A stretch of 18,905 nt of DNA, taken from Spirochaetales bacterium. GTDB taxonomy: Bacteria; Spirochaetota; Spirochaetia; JAGLYY01. How positions within the stretch are numbered: the stretch's first letter is position 1; every line of letters starts with the position of its first letter. The stretch is from assembly GCA_023131935.1 (NCBI GenBank), contig JAGLYY010000127.1, positions 1 to 18,905 of the forward strand. The letters run 5' to 3'. Positions 1 to 6,107 of the stretch are shown piece by piece. The translations under genes were made by a program, and so were the position numbers. Under the pieces are notes generated by a model, which was not told the DNA's origin, ran no database searches, and saw nothing but the letters and a program-made list of their open reading frames with translations.

Positions 1-131
1 TACTGGATTTTATACGCTTTTTAGAAGCGAAAGCATTGGAAGAAGGGATAGGAACAGCGATCGCAAGCGAAACGTCTCTTGAGAAAGATTGGCTGAGACC
101 TGAAGAGGATGAAGCATGGCAAGATTTGTAA
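1..131 (+). CDS. Antitoxin, 3' part only (partner of the MazF-like toxin)
   Basis: An open frame runs in from the left edge (codons from base 3) and stops at 129-131. The visible residues include LDFIRFLEAKALEEG and end in RPEEDEAWQDL. A short helical stretch followed by an acidic, tryptophan-containing tail that would wrap the toxin is typical of small antitoxins of the DUF2281/MazE-like kind. The gene overlaps the toxin start by 16 bases, the usual arrangement for translationally coupled toxin-antitoxin pairs. The DNA-binding N-terminus lies outside the window, so the antitoxin family cannot be fixed. The role comes from context and tail composition. Confidence 0.7.
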   Translation, partial: LDFIRFLEAKALEEGIGTAIASETSLEKDWLRPEEDEAWQDL

Positions 132-448
132 AGGGAGATGTAGTGATCGTCCCTTTTCCCTTTTCGGATTTAACCCGTGCTAAAAGACGTCCTTCTCTGG
201 TTATTGCCGAATTAGGAGGGGATGACCTGATGCTTTGCCAGATAACCAGTCAGAAGATCCGAGATAGATACGCAGTTTCAATTGATGATAATGACTTCAA
301 AACTGGTACACTTAGGCAGAAAAGTAATGCGCGGCCAAATCGTATATTTACAGCGGACCGCCACATTGTCTTATACTGTGTTGGTCATCTTAAACCTGAC
401 AAAATCAGTGAGGTAATCGAGAGAATAGTGGATATTTTACGGCAATGA
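116..448 (+). CDS. MazF/PemK-family toxin (endoribonuclease)
   Basis: 110 residues, the normal length for this family. The N-terminus carries the family signature GDVVIVPFPFSDL (residues 7-19) followed by KRRPSLVI, the strand-loop-strand core of the PemK/MazF barrel. QITSQ near residue 42 matches the conserved strand before the active-site Ser/Thr region. Members cleave mRNA or tRNA in the cytoplasm and are neutralised by the antitoxin encoded just upstream. The ATG at 116 lies inside the antitoxin gene and is preceded by AGAGGA at six-base spacing, so it is probably co-transcribed and coupled. The family is clear. The RNA target cannot be inferred. No truncation is visible, so the toxin is probably intact. 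Confidence 0.9.
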   Translation: MARFVKGDVVIVPFPFSDLTRAKRRPSLVIAELGGDDLMLCQITSQKIRDRYAVSIDDNDFKTGTLRQKSNARPNRIFTADRHIVLYCVGHLKPDKISEVIERIVDILRQ

Positions 449-512
449 ATTACGCGACTTCAGTTTAATCATAGGTTTCTTCCCGAAGTCAATGTCTTAA
501 GTCTCGCGGTAC

Positions 513-554
513 AACCATCTGTCCTTTTAGAAGCCTAAAAGGATGAAACCATCT
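513..554. repeat. Perfect 9-bp hairpin flanked by an 8-base direct repeat
   Basis: TCCTTTTAG (522-530) and CTAAAAGGA (535-543) form a perfect stem with a four-base loop. AACCATCT occurs on both sides (513-520 and 547-554). There is no T-run, so it is not an ordinary intrinsic terminator. It lies in the 205-base gap between the toxin gene and the 250-residue gene. A looser stem sits just upstream (453-460 with 499-508, one bulged base). The arrangement resembles a small hairpin element with a target-site duplication, but that reading is speculative. Confidence 0.45.
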
Positions 555-653
555 ATCAGGCGCGTATTGAGGAGATGAATACAAGCATAGACGAACAGGG
601 GCAGCTATGCTAGAGTTACACTACACATTCAAAAAGGGTTCTAGGAGCAATAA

Positions 654-1406
654 ATGGCTACGTGGATTACTCACCTTAGAATAGCAGAGCTTTTTGATAA
701 AAGAGTAAAGGTCCGGTCTTTTCCCTATTATCTCATTGGCAACCTCGCTCCGGATTCGGGAAAACTTAACGATGACCGTTTAACATATACGCCTAGCTCG
801 GATAGCAGTCATTATCGGGATCGGACATGTAACAAATGGTATTCAAAGGACTTAGTTTTTTATAGCGAGTATTGCTCAAAAGTACTATCTCAAAACGAGG
901 ATTATTACAGTTTTTGTTTAGGGTACTATCATCACCTGGTAGTTGACGTTCTTTGGGGATATTTCATTCATCATCCAACTAAGCATAAGTATTCAAATCA
1001 ATTTAAAGATTCTCAATTTATTTGGGAAGTAAAAAAAGATTGGTATGGCATTGATTTCGAATACCTTCGACGAAACAGAACCTGGGCCGTATGGGATACA
1101 TTTAGAGCCTCTTATTATGGTATACACGCATTAGATTTCTACCCACAAGAAAATATCATTAATAAACAAAAAGAGATTAAAGAATTCTACGAGAGTGAGC
1201 AAGGTTTTGTCTCTCCGAATATATATTTGAAATATGAGGACATTGATTCATTTGTAGACATCTGTGCAAATTTTTTGATTGAGATAGCCGGTTTTATCGA
1301 TAATGGTAATACTGCTTCAGTATCATCTGTGCTGGAGATTCTTGAAAAGAAACATACAATTCTACAAGAGAGCTTCATTTTTATTAGAGAAGCAAGTAAA
1401 AATTGA
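654..1406 (+). CDS. Zinc-dependent phospholipase C-like protein (PF00882-type), hypothetical
   Basis: 250 residues. The start MATWITHLRIAELF, then LIGNLAPDSG (residues 28-36) and YYHHLVVDVLWGYF (91-104) follow the pattern of the zinc-dependent phospholipase C / S1-P1 nuclease-like family, in which His and Asp residues hold zinc. Candidate ligands are H7, D34, H53, H93, H94 and D98. No signal peptide is evident, unlike the secreted phospholipases. Many bacterial relatives are uncharacterised cytoplasmic proteins, so the substrate is unknown. The start has a good ribosome site (AGGAG, seven bases before ATG). The gene is markedly AT-rich compared with aspS next door and sits beside a toxin-antitoxin module, which suggests horizontal acquisition. 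The family call is moderate and the activity is not established. Confidence 0.6.
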   Translation: MATWITHLRIAELFDKRVKVRSFPYYLIGNLAPDSGKLNDDRLTYTPSSDSSHYRDRTCNKWYSKDLVFYSEYCSKVLSQNEDYYSFCLGYYHHLVVDVLWGYFIHHPTKHKYSNQFKDSQFIWEVKKDWYGIDFEYLRRNRTWAVWDTFRASYYGIHALDFYPQENIINKQKEIKEFYESEQGFVSPNIYLKYEDIDSFVDICANFLIEIAGFIDNGNTASVSSVLEILEKKHTILQESFIFIREASKN

Positions 1407-1412
1407 GTATGA

Positions 1413-1502
1413 ATGTATGAAGTTGAATGGATTGAGAAATGGACGGGAACATCAGAAGCGTTTCGAAATTGTATAAAGAGGTACTTGTCCTATGAGCTTT
1501 GA
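1413..1502 (+). CDS. Possible 29-residue ORF or gene remnant
   Basis: ATG at 1413 opens a frame beginning MYEVEWIEKWTG and ending in RYLSYEL before TGA at 1500-1502. The composition looks protein-like. There is no Shine-Dalgarno, and it lies seven bases after the 250-residue gene. It could be a remnant of a lost gene or chance. I do not recognise it. Confidence 0.2.
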   Translation: MYEVEWIEKWTGTSEAFRNCIKRYLSYEL

Positions 1503-1571
1503 GCGAGTCACCTGACCGTCATACGGCATACTGCCCCTTGGAGATTATTTTGCTGATCATGGCCTTCTTTC

Positions 1572-3356
1572 CTATTTTTCCTGTTCCTTCTCTTTCGGAA
1601 GCCAGGATAGACCCAGATCTTTTATTAGCAGGGGATCAACGTTCGAGGGGGAGTTATCCATAGGGGATATACCCATGGTATTCTTCGGGAAAGGAATTAC
1701 CTCACGGATAGTGGATTCTCCCGTCATGATCATTACCAACCTGTCGAGTCCCGGCGCTATTCCTCCATGGGGAGGCGGCCCGTAGCGGAAGGATTCCAGG
1801 AGAAATCCGAACCGTTTTTCCGCCTCTTCCTCGGAAAATCCTACAATTCTAAAGATCCTCTTCTGTATTTCGGGATCATGACACCTGATTGAGCCTGAAG
1901 CTATCTCATTTCCGTTAAGAACAAGATCATAAAGGTTTCCGATGACCTCGCCAGGATTATCTTCCATGGAGTCGATAAACCGGTCCTGAGGCATGGTGAA
2001 CATGTGGTGCGCGGGGGCCCACTTTTTCTCATCATTATCCCACTTAAAGAGAGGGTAATCAACGATCCAGAGAAATTCAAACCTGTTGGGGTCTGCTAAC
2101 TCCAGGTCTTTACCCAAGCGGTTTCGAATTGCTCCGAGGGAGGTGCAGGCTGTGGACCAGGTATCGGCGACAAAAAGGAGGAGGTCTCCCGGTTTTGCTC
2201 CAAGGGTATCTGTTATTTCGGAAGCCAGGGGGTGGAAGAACTTTGAGATTCCCCCCTCTAAACCTCCGTCGGCAACCTTCATCCATGCGAGACCTTTGGC
2301 GCCATATATTTTTGCGGTTTCTTCGAGATCCGAAATCTGTTTACGGGAGTATCCCGCGCAACCGGGAACAACAAGGGTTTTCACGCTTCCTCCCTGTTCT
2401 ACAGCACCTTTAAATACTCCGAAGTCGCTCTTTTTTGCAATTTCATTGAAGTCTTTAAATTCCAGATCGAAACGAAGATCAGGTTTATCGCTGCCATAGC
2501 GATTCATTGCTTCCCTGTAGGTCAGCCGCTGGAATTTTGCCGGGAGTTCAAACTGTAAGGACTTTCGGAAGATATAACCCATGAGTTCTTCAGTGAGGCT
2601 GTAGACATCTTCGGCGGAAACAAAACTCATCTCTATATCGATCTGGGTAAATTCAAGCTGCCGGTCCCCCCGAGCATCTTCATCACGGTAACACCGGGCA
2701 ATCTGAAAGTATTTATCAAATCCCGAAACCATGAGTATCTGTTTGAAAAGCTGGGGGGACTGGGGCAGGGCGAAAACTTTGCCGGCATTGATCCTGGAGG
2801 GGACGAGGAAGTCTCTGGCCCCTTCAGGGGTGGATTTAATGAGGGTTGGGGTCTCGATTTCATAAAATCCCCGGGAAATGAGGTATTCCCTGGTGGCAAA
2901 GGCAACTTCATGCCGAAGCGCTATCTTCCGTTGCATGCCAAAGGAGCGGAGGTCCAGGTACCGGTACCGGAGCCTCAGGTCCTCTTTTGCGTCTGATTTT
3001 TCATCAACCATGAAGGGCAGGACCTCACAGCGGGAAAGAATTAATATCTCCTCGGCCGCTATCTCGATGCTACCTGTGGCCATATCCGGATTGACCATTG
3101 ATTCAGGTCTTTCCTTGACAATCCCTTTAACAGCGATACAATATTCAAACTTCAAGCCCTTTGTGAGCTCTTTCAACTCTTCTGATGCGTCTTCGTCGAT
3201 AACAACCTGGGTGATTCCATACCTGTCCCGGAGATTGATGAAGTGAATCCCTCCGTGGTTCCTGTTTCTGTGGACCCAGCCGTTTAAGATAACACTCCGG
3301 CCAATGTGTTCTTTTGTCAATTCTCCGCAGGTGACTGTTCGTTTCATGGTTTCCAT
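1572..3356 (-). CDS. aspS: Aspartyl-tRNA synthetase (AspRS), bacterial type
   Basis: 594 residues, the expected length for the bacterial enzyme with an inserted GAD domain. It charges tRNA-Asp, and possibly tRNA-Asn, with aspartate in the cytoplasm. An OB-fold anticodon-binding domain is at about 15-110 (NGWVHRNRNHGG). Class II catalytic parts follow: QSPQLFKQ (199-206), motif 2 with R221 and the RDED loop, the GAD insert at about 300-430, and motif 3 near the end (GGIAPGLDRL). His34 in the anticodon domain matches the residue reported in non-discriminating AspRS such as that of Pseudomonas, where E. coli has Leu. This hints at tRNA-Asn misacylation plus GatCAB elsewhere. The start at 3356 has no Shine-Dalgarno but has a well-placed promoter; a second ATG lies at 3347. 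It is divergent from hypA. Confidence 0.97.
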   Translation of the reverse strand: METMKRTVTCGELTKEHIGRSVILNGWVHRNRNHGGIHFINLRDRYGITQVVIDEDASEELKELTKGLKFEYCIAVKGIVKERPESMVNPDMATGSIEIAAEEILILSRCEVLPFMVDEKSDAKEDLRLRYRYLDLRSFGMQRKIALRHEVAFATREYLISRGFYEIETPTLIKSTPEGARDFLVPSRINAGKVFALPQSPQLFKQILMVSGFDKYFQIARCYRDEDARGDRQLEFTQIDIEMSFVSAEDVYSLTEELMGYIFRKSLQFELPAKFQRLTYREAMNRYGSDKPDLRFDLEFKDFNEIAKKSDFGVFKGAVEQGGSVKTLVVPGCAGYSRKQISDLEETAKIYGAKGLAWMKVADGGLEGGISKFFHPLASEITDTLGAKPGDLLLFVADTWSTACTSLGAIRNRLGKDLELADPNRFEFLWIVDYPLFKWDNDEKKWAPAHHMFTMPQDRFIDSMEDNPGEVIGNLYDLVLNGNEIASGSIRCHDPEIQKRIFRIVGFSEEEAEKRFGFLLESFRYGPPPHGGIAPGLDRLVMIMTGESTIREVIPFPKNTMGISPMDNSPSNVDPLLIKDLGLSWLPKEKEQEK

Positions 3357-3363
3357 AGCGGCA

Positions 3364-3393
3364 AATGTATCATTCTTAAGAGGAGATTATCAA
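3364..3393 (-). promoter_or_regulatory. aspS promoter, predicted leaderless
   Basis: On the minus strand TTGATA (3393-3388), an 18-base spacer and TACATT (3369-3364) form a sigma70-like promoter. The ATG at 3356 begins seven bases after the -10 box, so transcription would start at or beside the start codon. No Shine-Dalgarno is present. Confidence 0.5.
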
Positions 3394-3441
3394 TAGGAGA
3401 GATGAACCTCTTCAGGAAGACCTCGAGAGTATGAAAAAAAA

Positions 3442-3471
3442 TTGTAATAAAACGAAGATGTAAACTATAAT
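3442..3471 (+). promoter_or_regulatory. hypA promoter, predicted leaderless
   Basis: TTGTAA (3442-3447), an 18-base spacer and a perfect TATAAT (3466-3471). The hypA ATG at 3479 starts seven bases after the -10 box, where the transcript itself should start. The intervening bases have no Shine-Dalgarno. The start is fixed because HypA proteins begin MHE. Confidence 0.6.
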
Positions 3472-3478
3472 CATCTTC

Positions 3479-3829
3479 ATGCATGAGCTTTCTGTCACAA
3501 AAGATATTCTCAACATTGTACTGAAATATGCAGAGATGAACGATGTTAACGGGGTAAAAAAGATTACCCTGGAGATCGGGGAATTGAGCGATATGGTGGA
3601 GGAGTGGCTCCAGCGATATTTTGACATGGTAAGTAAAGGGACTGTCGCGGAGGGAGCGGTCCTCGCGGTGTCCCGTGTTCCTGTCGGGATTCGTTGTGAA
3701 AGTTGCACTGCTGAGTTCCCCGTAGATCTCCGTTCTGAAGAGAGGCTGAAATGCCCGGAATGCGGTTCTGATAACCTGCGGGTGATATCCGGAGCTGAAT
3801 ATACGGTGAAAAGTATGGAGGTTATATGA
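3479..3829 (+). CDS. hypA: Hydrogenase nickel-insertion protein HypA
   Basis: 116 residues. It begins MHELSVTKDI, the invariant HypA start whose His2 binds nickel. The zinc-binding loop is present as C73xxC76 and C92xxC95. HypA carries nickel to the large subunit of [NiFe] hydrogenase (or urease in some bacteria) together with HypB, in the cytoplasm. The gene overlaps hypB by four bases (ATGA), so the two are coupled. No hydrogenase structural genes and no hypCDEF lie in the window, so the target enzyme must be elsewhere. Everything expected of the family is present, and the start codon is not in doubt despite the missing Shine-Dalgarno. Confidence 0.96.
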   Translation: MHELSVTKDILNIVLKYAEMNDVNGVKKITLEIGELSDMVEEWLQRYFDMVSKGTVAEGAVLAVSRVPVGIRCESCTAEFPVDLRSEERLKCPECGSDNLRVISGAEYTVKSMEVI

Positions 3830-4485
3830 AAGAGGTTACTCTCATTGAAATAAAAGAGGAGATACACTCAGAAAACCGTAAAGAGGCGGTAATAATCAGA
3901 GATAAACTTAGTTCATCAGGAACATATATGGTGAACATCATGTCATCTCCGGGAGCGGGGAAAACAAGTTTGATACTGAAAACAATTGAGGTATTGAAGG
4001 ATGAGGTCGGGATCTGTGTTGTAGAGGCTGATCTTGATTCCATGGTGGATGCTGAAAAAGTAGCCGCGGCGGGGGTTGAATCTCTTCAGATGAAAACAGG
4101 CGGTTTTTGTCATGTTGATGCCTTCATGATGAGGAAAAGTCTTGATGCCCTGGATCTGGAGCGTATTGATCTGCTTTTTCTTGAGAATGTGGGAAACCTG
4201 ATATGCCCCGCGCAGGCAGATACCGGCGCTCATACGAATGTAGTGATTTTGAGTGTACCTGAAGGGGATGATAAACCTCTTAAATATCCCCTGATTTTTC
4301 GTAAATGTGAAACTCTGGTGGTTAACAAAATCGATTATCTTTCTGTGGCGGATTTCAATATGGAAGCCCTCAAGCAGCGGGCGAGAGTTTTAAATCCGGA
4401 TATCAACATTATTGAAGTTTCCTGCAGGACAGGAGAGGGTATCGATATCTGGGTGGAGTGGCTCAGGGGGAAGCTCAGATCCTGA
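3826..4485 (+). CDS. hypB: Hydrogenase nickel-incorporation GTPase HypB
   Basis: 219 residues. A G3E-family GTPase that powers nickel transfer with HypA. Visible parts are the Walker A loop SSPGAGKTS (40-48), the family block ENVGNLICPA (120-129), SVPEGDDKPLKYP (143-155) and the guanine-specificity motif NKID (167-170). The G-domain metal site at the dimer interface is intact: C95-H96 and C127. The N-terminal CxxCGC high-affinity nickel site and the His-rich stretch found in some HypB proteins are both absent, as in many other bacteria. It is translated from within the end of hypA (four-base overlap). It converges on the minus-strand CxxC gene with only four bases between the stop codons. Confidence 0.95.
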   Translation: MKEVTLIEIKEEIHSENRKEAVIIRDKLSSSGTYMVNIMSSPGAGKTSLILKTIEVLKDEVGICVVEADLDSMVDAEKVAAAGVESLQMKTGGFCHVDAFMMRKSLDALDLERIDLLFLENVGNLICPAQADTGAHTNVVILSVPEGDDKPLKYPLIFRKCETLVVNKIDYLSVADFNMEALKQRARVLNPDINIIEVSCRTGEGIDIWVEWLRGKLRS

Positions 4486-4489
4486 TAAA

Positions 4490-4888
4490 CTAATGCCGCT
4501 TCCTGCAGCGGGTACAACCGTTGATATGCATATGGGGTTTTTCCCCGGAATAGAACATCCTGCCGATTAGAAAACCATCCGGGGGGATAATTTCTTTGCA
4601 CACTGGGCAGGTCCGGGGGTAGTCATCATTTGCGGGGTAACAATAAGGGCATCCGAAAACCTCAACCAGGCGGTCATTTTCTCCGGGATAGACAACTGAG
4701 TGGACTTTTTCATGGGATTTGAGCAGCGTCCCACAGATAGGACAGGGATGAATTTTCCCTTCTCTCGGTGCTGTTGGTTTTTCCGGTTTCTCCTTTTTCT
4801 GCCCCCCCACTTTCCTGGTAAGAAGGTGGAGAAGCCATGCGATGAGGATCGAAAGAAAAATCAGGACAACGATTTGTATAATTGACAT
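4490..4888 (-). CDS. Membrane-anchored protein with four CxxC motifs, unknown function
   Basis: 132 residues. Residues 4-23 form one hydrophobic helix, followed by a basic, Lys/Pro-rich linker (about 24-46). The soluble part has four CxxC pairs: CPIC (49-52), CPYC (80-83), CPVC (94-97) and CTRC (125-128). Two treble-clef or ribbon-type zinc sites are the simplest reading. The helix N-terminus suggests an N-out, C-in anchor or an uncleaved signal; the lysines after the helix favour a cytoplasmic C-terminal domain. Redox or metal-handling roles are possible. The neighbouring hypAB genes tempt a nickel link, but the gene converges on them and is not in their operon. I do not recognise a named family. 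Confidence 0.75.
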   Translation of the reverse strand: MSIIQIVVLIFLSILIAWLLHLLTRKVGGQKKEKPEKPTAPREGKIHPCPICGTLLKSHEKVHSVVYPGENDRLVEVFGCPYCYPANDDYPRTCPVCKEIIPPDGFLIGRMFYSGEKPHMHINGCTRCRKRH

Positions 4889-4964
4889 AAATTCTCAACT
4901 TGCTATCGGGAATCTCTCTTTATATATCGAACCGGAAGGGTAGGAGGATGAGAAAAATCGCTCC

Positions 4965-4993
4965 TTGGCATAGCGGATAAATCCGATTACAGT
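4965..4993 (+). promoter_or_regulatory. rsmI promoter, predicted leaderless
   Basis: TTGGCA (4965-4970), a 17-base spacer and TACAGT (4988-4993). The rsmI ATG at 5000 follows the -10 box by six bases, so the mRNA would begin at the start codon. The only Shine-Dalgarno-like bases (TAGG) are too close to the ATG to work normally. Confidence 0.5.
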
Positions 4994-4999
4994 AGGTAT

Positions 5000-5680
5000 A
5001 TGTCGACCCTTTACGTTGTTGCAACCCCTATTGGCAATCTTCGGGATATTACCCTCAGAGCACTGGATATACTCCGGGAGGTGGATATCATTGCCTGTGA
5101 AGATACCCGGCATACAAGGAAACTGCTTTCAGCCTACGATATTCACAAGCGGCTCCTCAGCTGCCGCGCGGGAAACGAACAGAATAGTGCCGAAGGTATC
5201 TGCTCGCTCCTTGCGGAGGGAAAGAATATCGCTTATGCCAGCGACGCAGGGACCCCTGGCTTGAGTGACCCGGGGGATGTCCTGGTCCGGATTGTCCGTT
5301 CGAATGGTTATGAGGTTATTCCCGTTCCCGGGGCTTCGGCCTTTGCCACCCTGGCCAGTGTGGGGGCTTTTCCCGGCAGGTCCCTTCTCTTTGACGGCTT
5401 CCCCTCCCCAAAACCGGGGAAAAGGCGAAAACGGCTTCGGGAATTGATGGAACGGGAAGAGAATTTTCTCATATATGAGTCACCTTTTCGAATTCTCAAA
5501 CTCCTTTCGGATATTGAAGGCATTGATCCTGACCGGGAACTCCTTATCGGGCGGGAAATGACGAAGATCTATGAGGAATATCTGGAGGGAAAAGTCAAGG
5601 AAATCCTTGAAATTCTATCGGAAAGAAAGGATATTAAAGGTGAGTTTTCTGTACTTGTGTCGGGAAGGAAAAAGGGTTAA
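5000..5680 (+). CDS. rsmI: 16S rRNA (cytidine1402-2'-O)-methyltransferase RsmI
   Basis: 226 residues. It methylates the 2'-OH of C1402 in the ribosomal decoding centre using S-adenosylmethionine. The family start LYVVATPIGNLRDITLRA is followed by IACEDTRHTRKLL, the glycine-rich ASDAGTPGLSDPG (about 79-91) and VPGASA (about 108-113), all hallmarks of this tetrapyrrole-methylase-fold family. It is shorter than the E. coli protein (about 286 residues). The missing part is the C-terminal helical extension, as in other short bacterial versions. FLIYESPFRI (about 155-164) is the family's conserved block after the catalytic core. It is transcribed alone or with flgM 48 bases downstream. Confidence 0.96.
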   Translation: MSTLYVVATPIGNLRDITLRALDILREVDIIACEDTRHTRKLLSAYDIHKRLLSCRAGNEQNSAEGICSLLAEGKNIAYASDAGTPGLSDPGDVLVRIVRSNGYEVIPVPGASAFATLASVGAFPGRSLLFDGFPSPKPGKRRKRLRELMEREENFLIYESPFRILKLLSDIEGIDPDRELLIGREMTKIYEEYLEGKVKEILEILSERKDIKGEFSVLVSGRKKG

Positions 5681-5728
5681 TATCTAGAGAGATGTTGACG
5701 ATATAGTGATTGAAAGGCAGGTTTTGGA

Positions 5729-6016
5729 ATGACAATCGAGAGGCTTGGTCCAATAGACTCCATATCACGCTTCAATAAGGCCAACAAAGCGAACAAGACA
5801 GAGAAGAAGGAGAATGCCGATTCTATCTCCTTTTCCAAAGAAGCAAAGAATTTAGGTGAGATTTATAAGGCGACCGAGGAGGTAAAAATTGCCCCGGATA
5901 TCCGGATGGACCGGGTAGAAGAGGTGAAGGCGAAACTTCAGGATCCTTCGTACATTGATGAGAAGGTACTCGAGTCGGTCGCCGAAAATGTGCTCGATAT
6001 GTTCGGTTTAACCTAA
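5729..6016 (+). CDS. flgM: Anti-sigma-28 factor FlgM
   Basis: 95 residues. FlgM binds the flagellar sigma factor FliA and is normally exported through the completed hook. The N-terminal half is polar and likely disordered (ISRFNKANKANKTEKKENAD). The C-terminal half holds the family core: APDIRMDRVEEVKAKL (about 54-69), then DEKVLESVAENVLDMFGL, the helices that clasp the sigma factor. The ribosome site GGCAGG precedes ATG by eight bases. No FliA-type promoter (TAAA-N15-GCCGATAA) is visible upstream, so it is probably read from the rsmI promoter or another sigma70-type one. A strong terminator follows. No other flagellar gene is in the window. Confidence 0.92.
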   Translation: MTIERLGPIDSISRFNKANKANKTEKKENADSISFSKEAKNLGEIYKATEEVKIAPDIRMDRVEEVKAKLQDPSYIDEKVLESVAENVLDMFGLT

Positions 6017-6045
6017 GTACTTTCTTCTAAATAAAGCGCGGAATG

Positions 6046-6078
6046 AAGGCGGAGACGACGGTGCTCTGCCTTTTTTTT
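6046..6078 (+). terminator. Intrinsic terminator after flgM
   Basis: AAGGCGGAG (6046-6054) pairs with CTCTGCCTT (6064-6072): nine pairs with one G-U and a nine-base loop. It runs straight into a run of eight T (6071-6078). This is the clearest terminator in the window and separates rsmI-flgM from the next gene. Confidence 0.9.
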
Positions 6079-6107
6079 ACCTTTTAAAGTTCGAAGGGGA
6101 AGGTTAG

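Noticed and set aside
453..543. Integron attC site
   Set aside because: A toxin-antitoxin pair followed by an imperfect inverted repeat suggested an integron cassette, but no GTTRRRY core sites are seen.
2086..2499. Long plus-strand open frames inside aspS (also 2129-2413 and 2878-3246)
   Set aside because: They are antisense shadows of the well-supported aspS gene, with no ribosome sites and no family resemblance.
3412..3867. Minus-strand frame across hypA
   Set aside because: It covers the hypA gene and its promoter; hypA is certain, and this frame has no recognisable motifs.
5680..5729. Sigma-28 (FliA) promoter for flgM
   Set aside because: No TAAA-N15-GCCGATAA-like sequence occurs before flgM.
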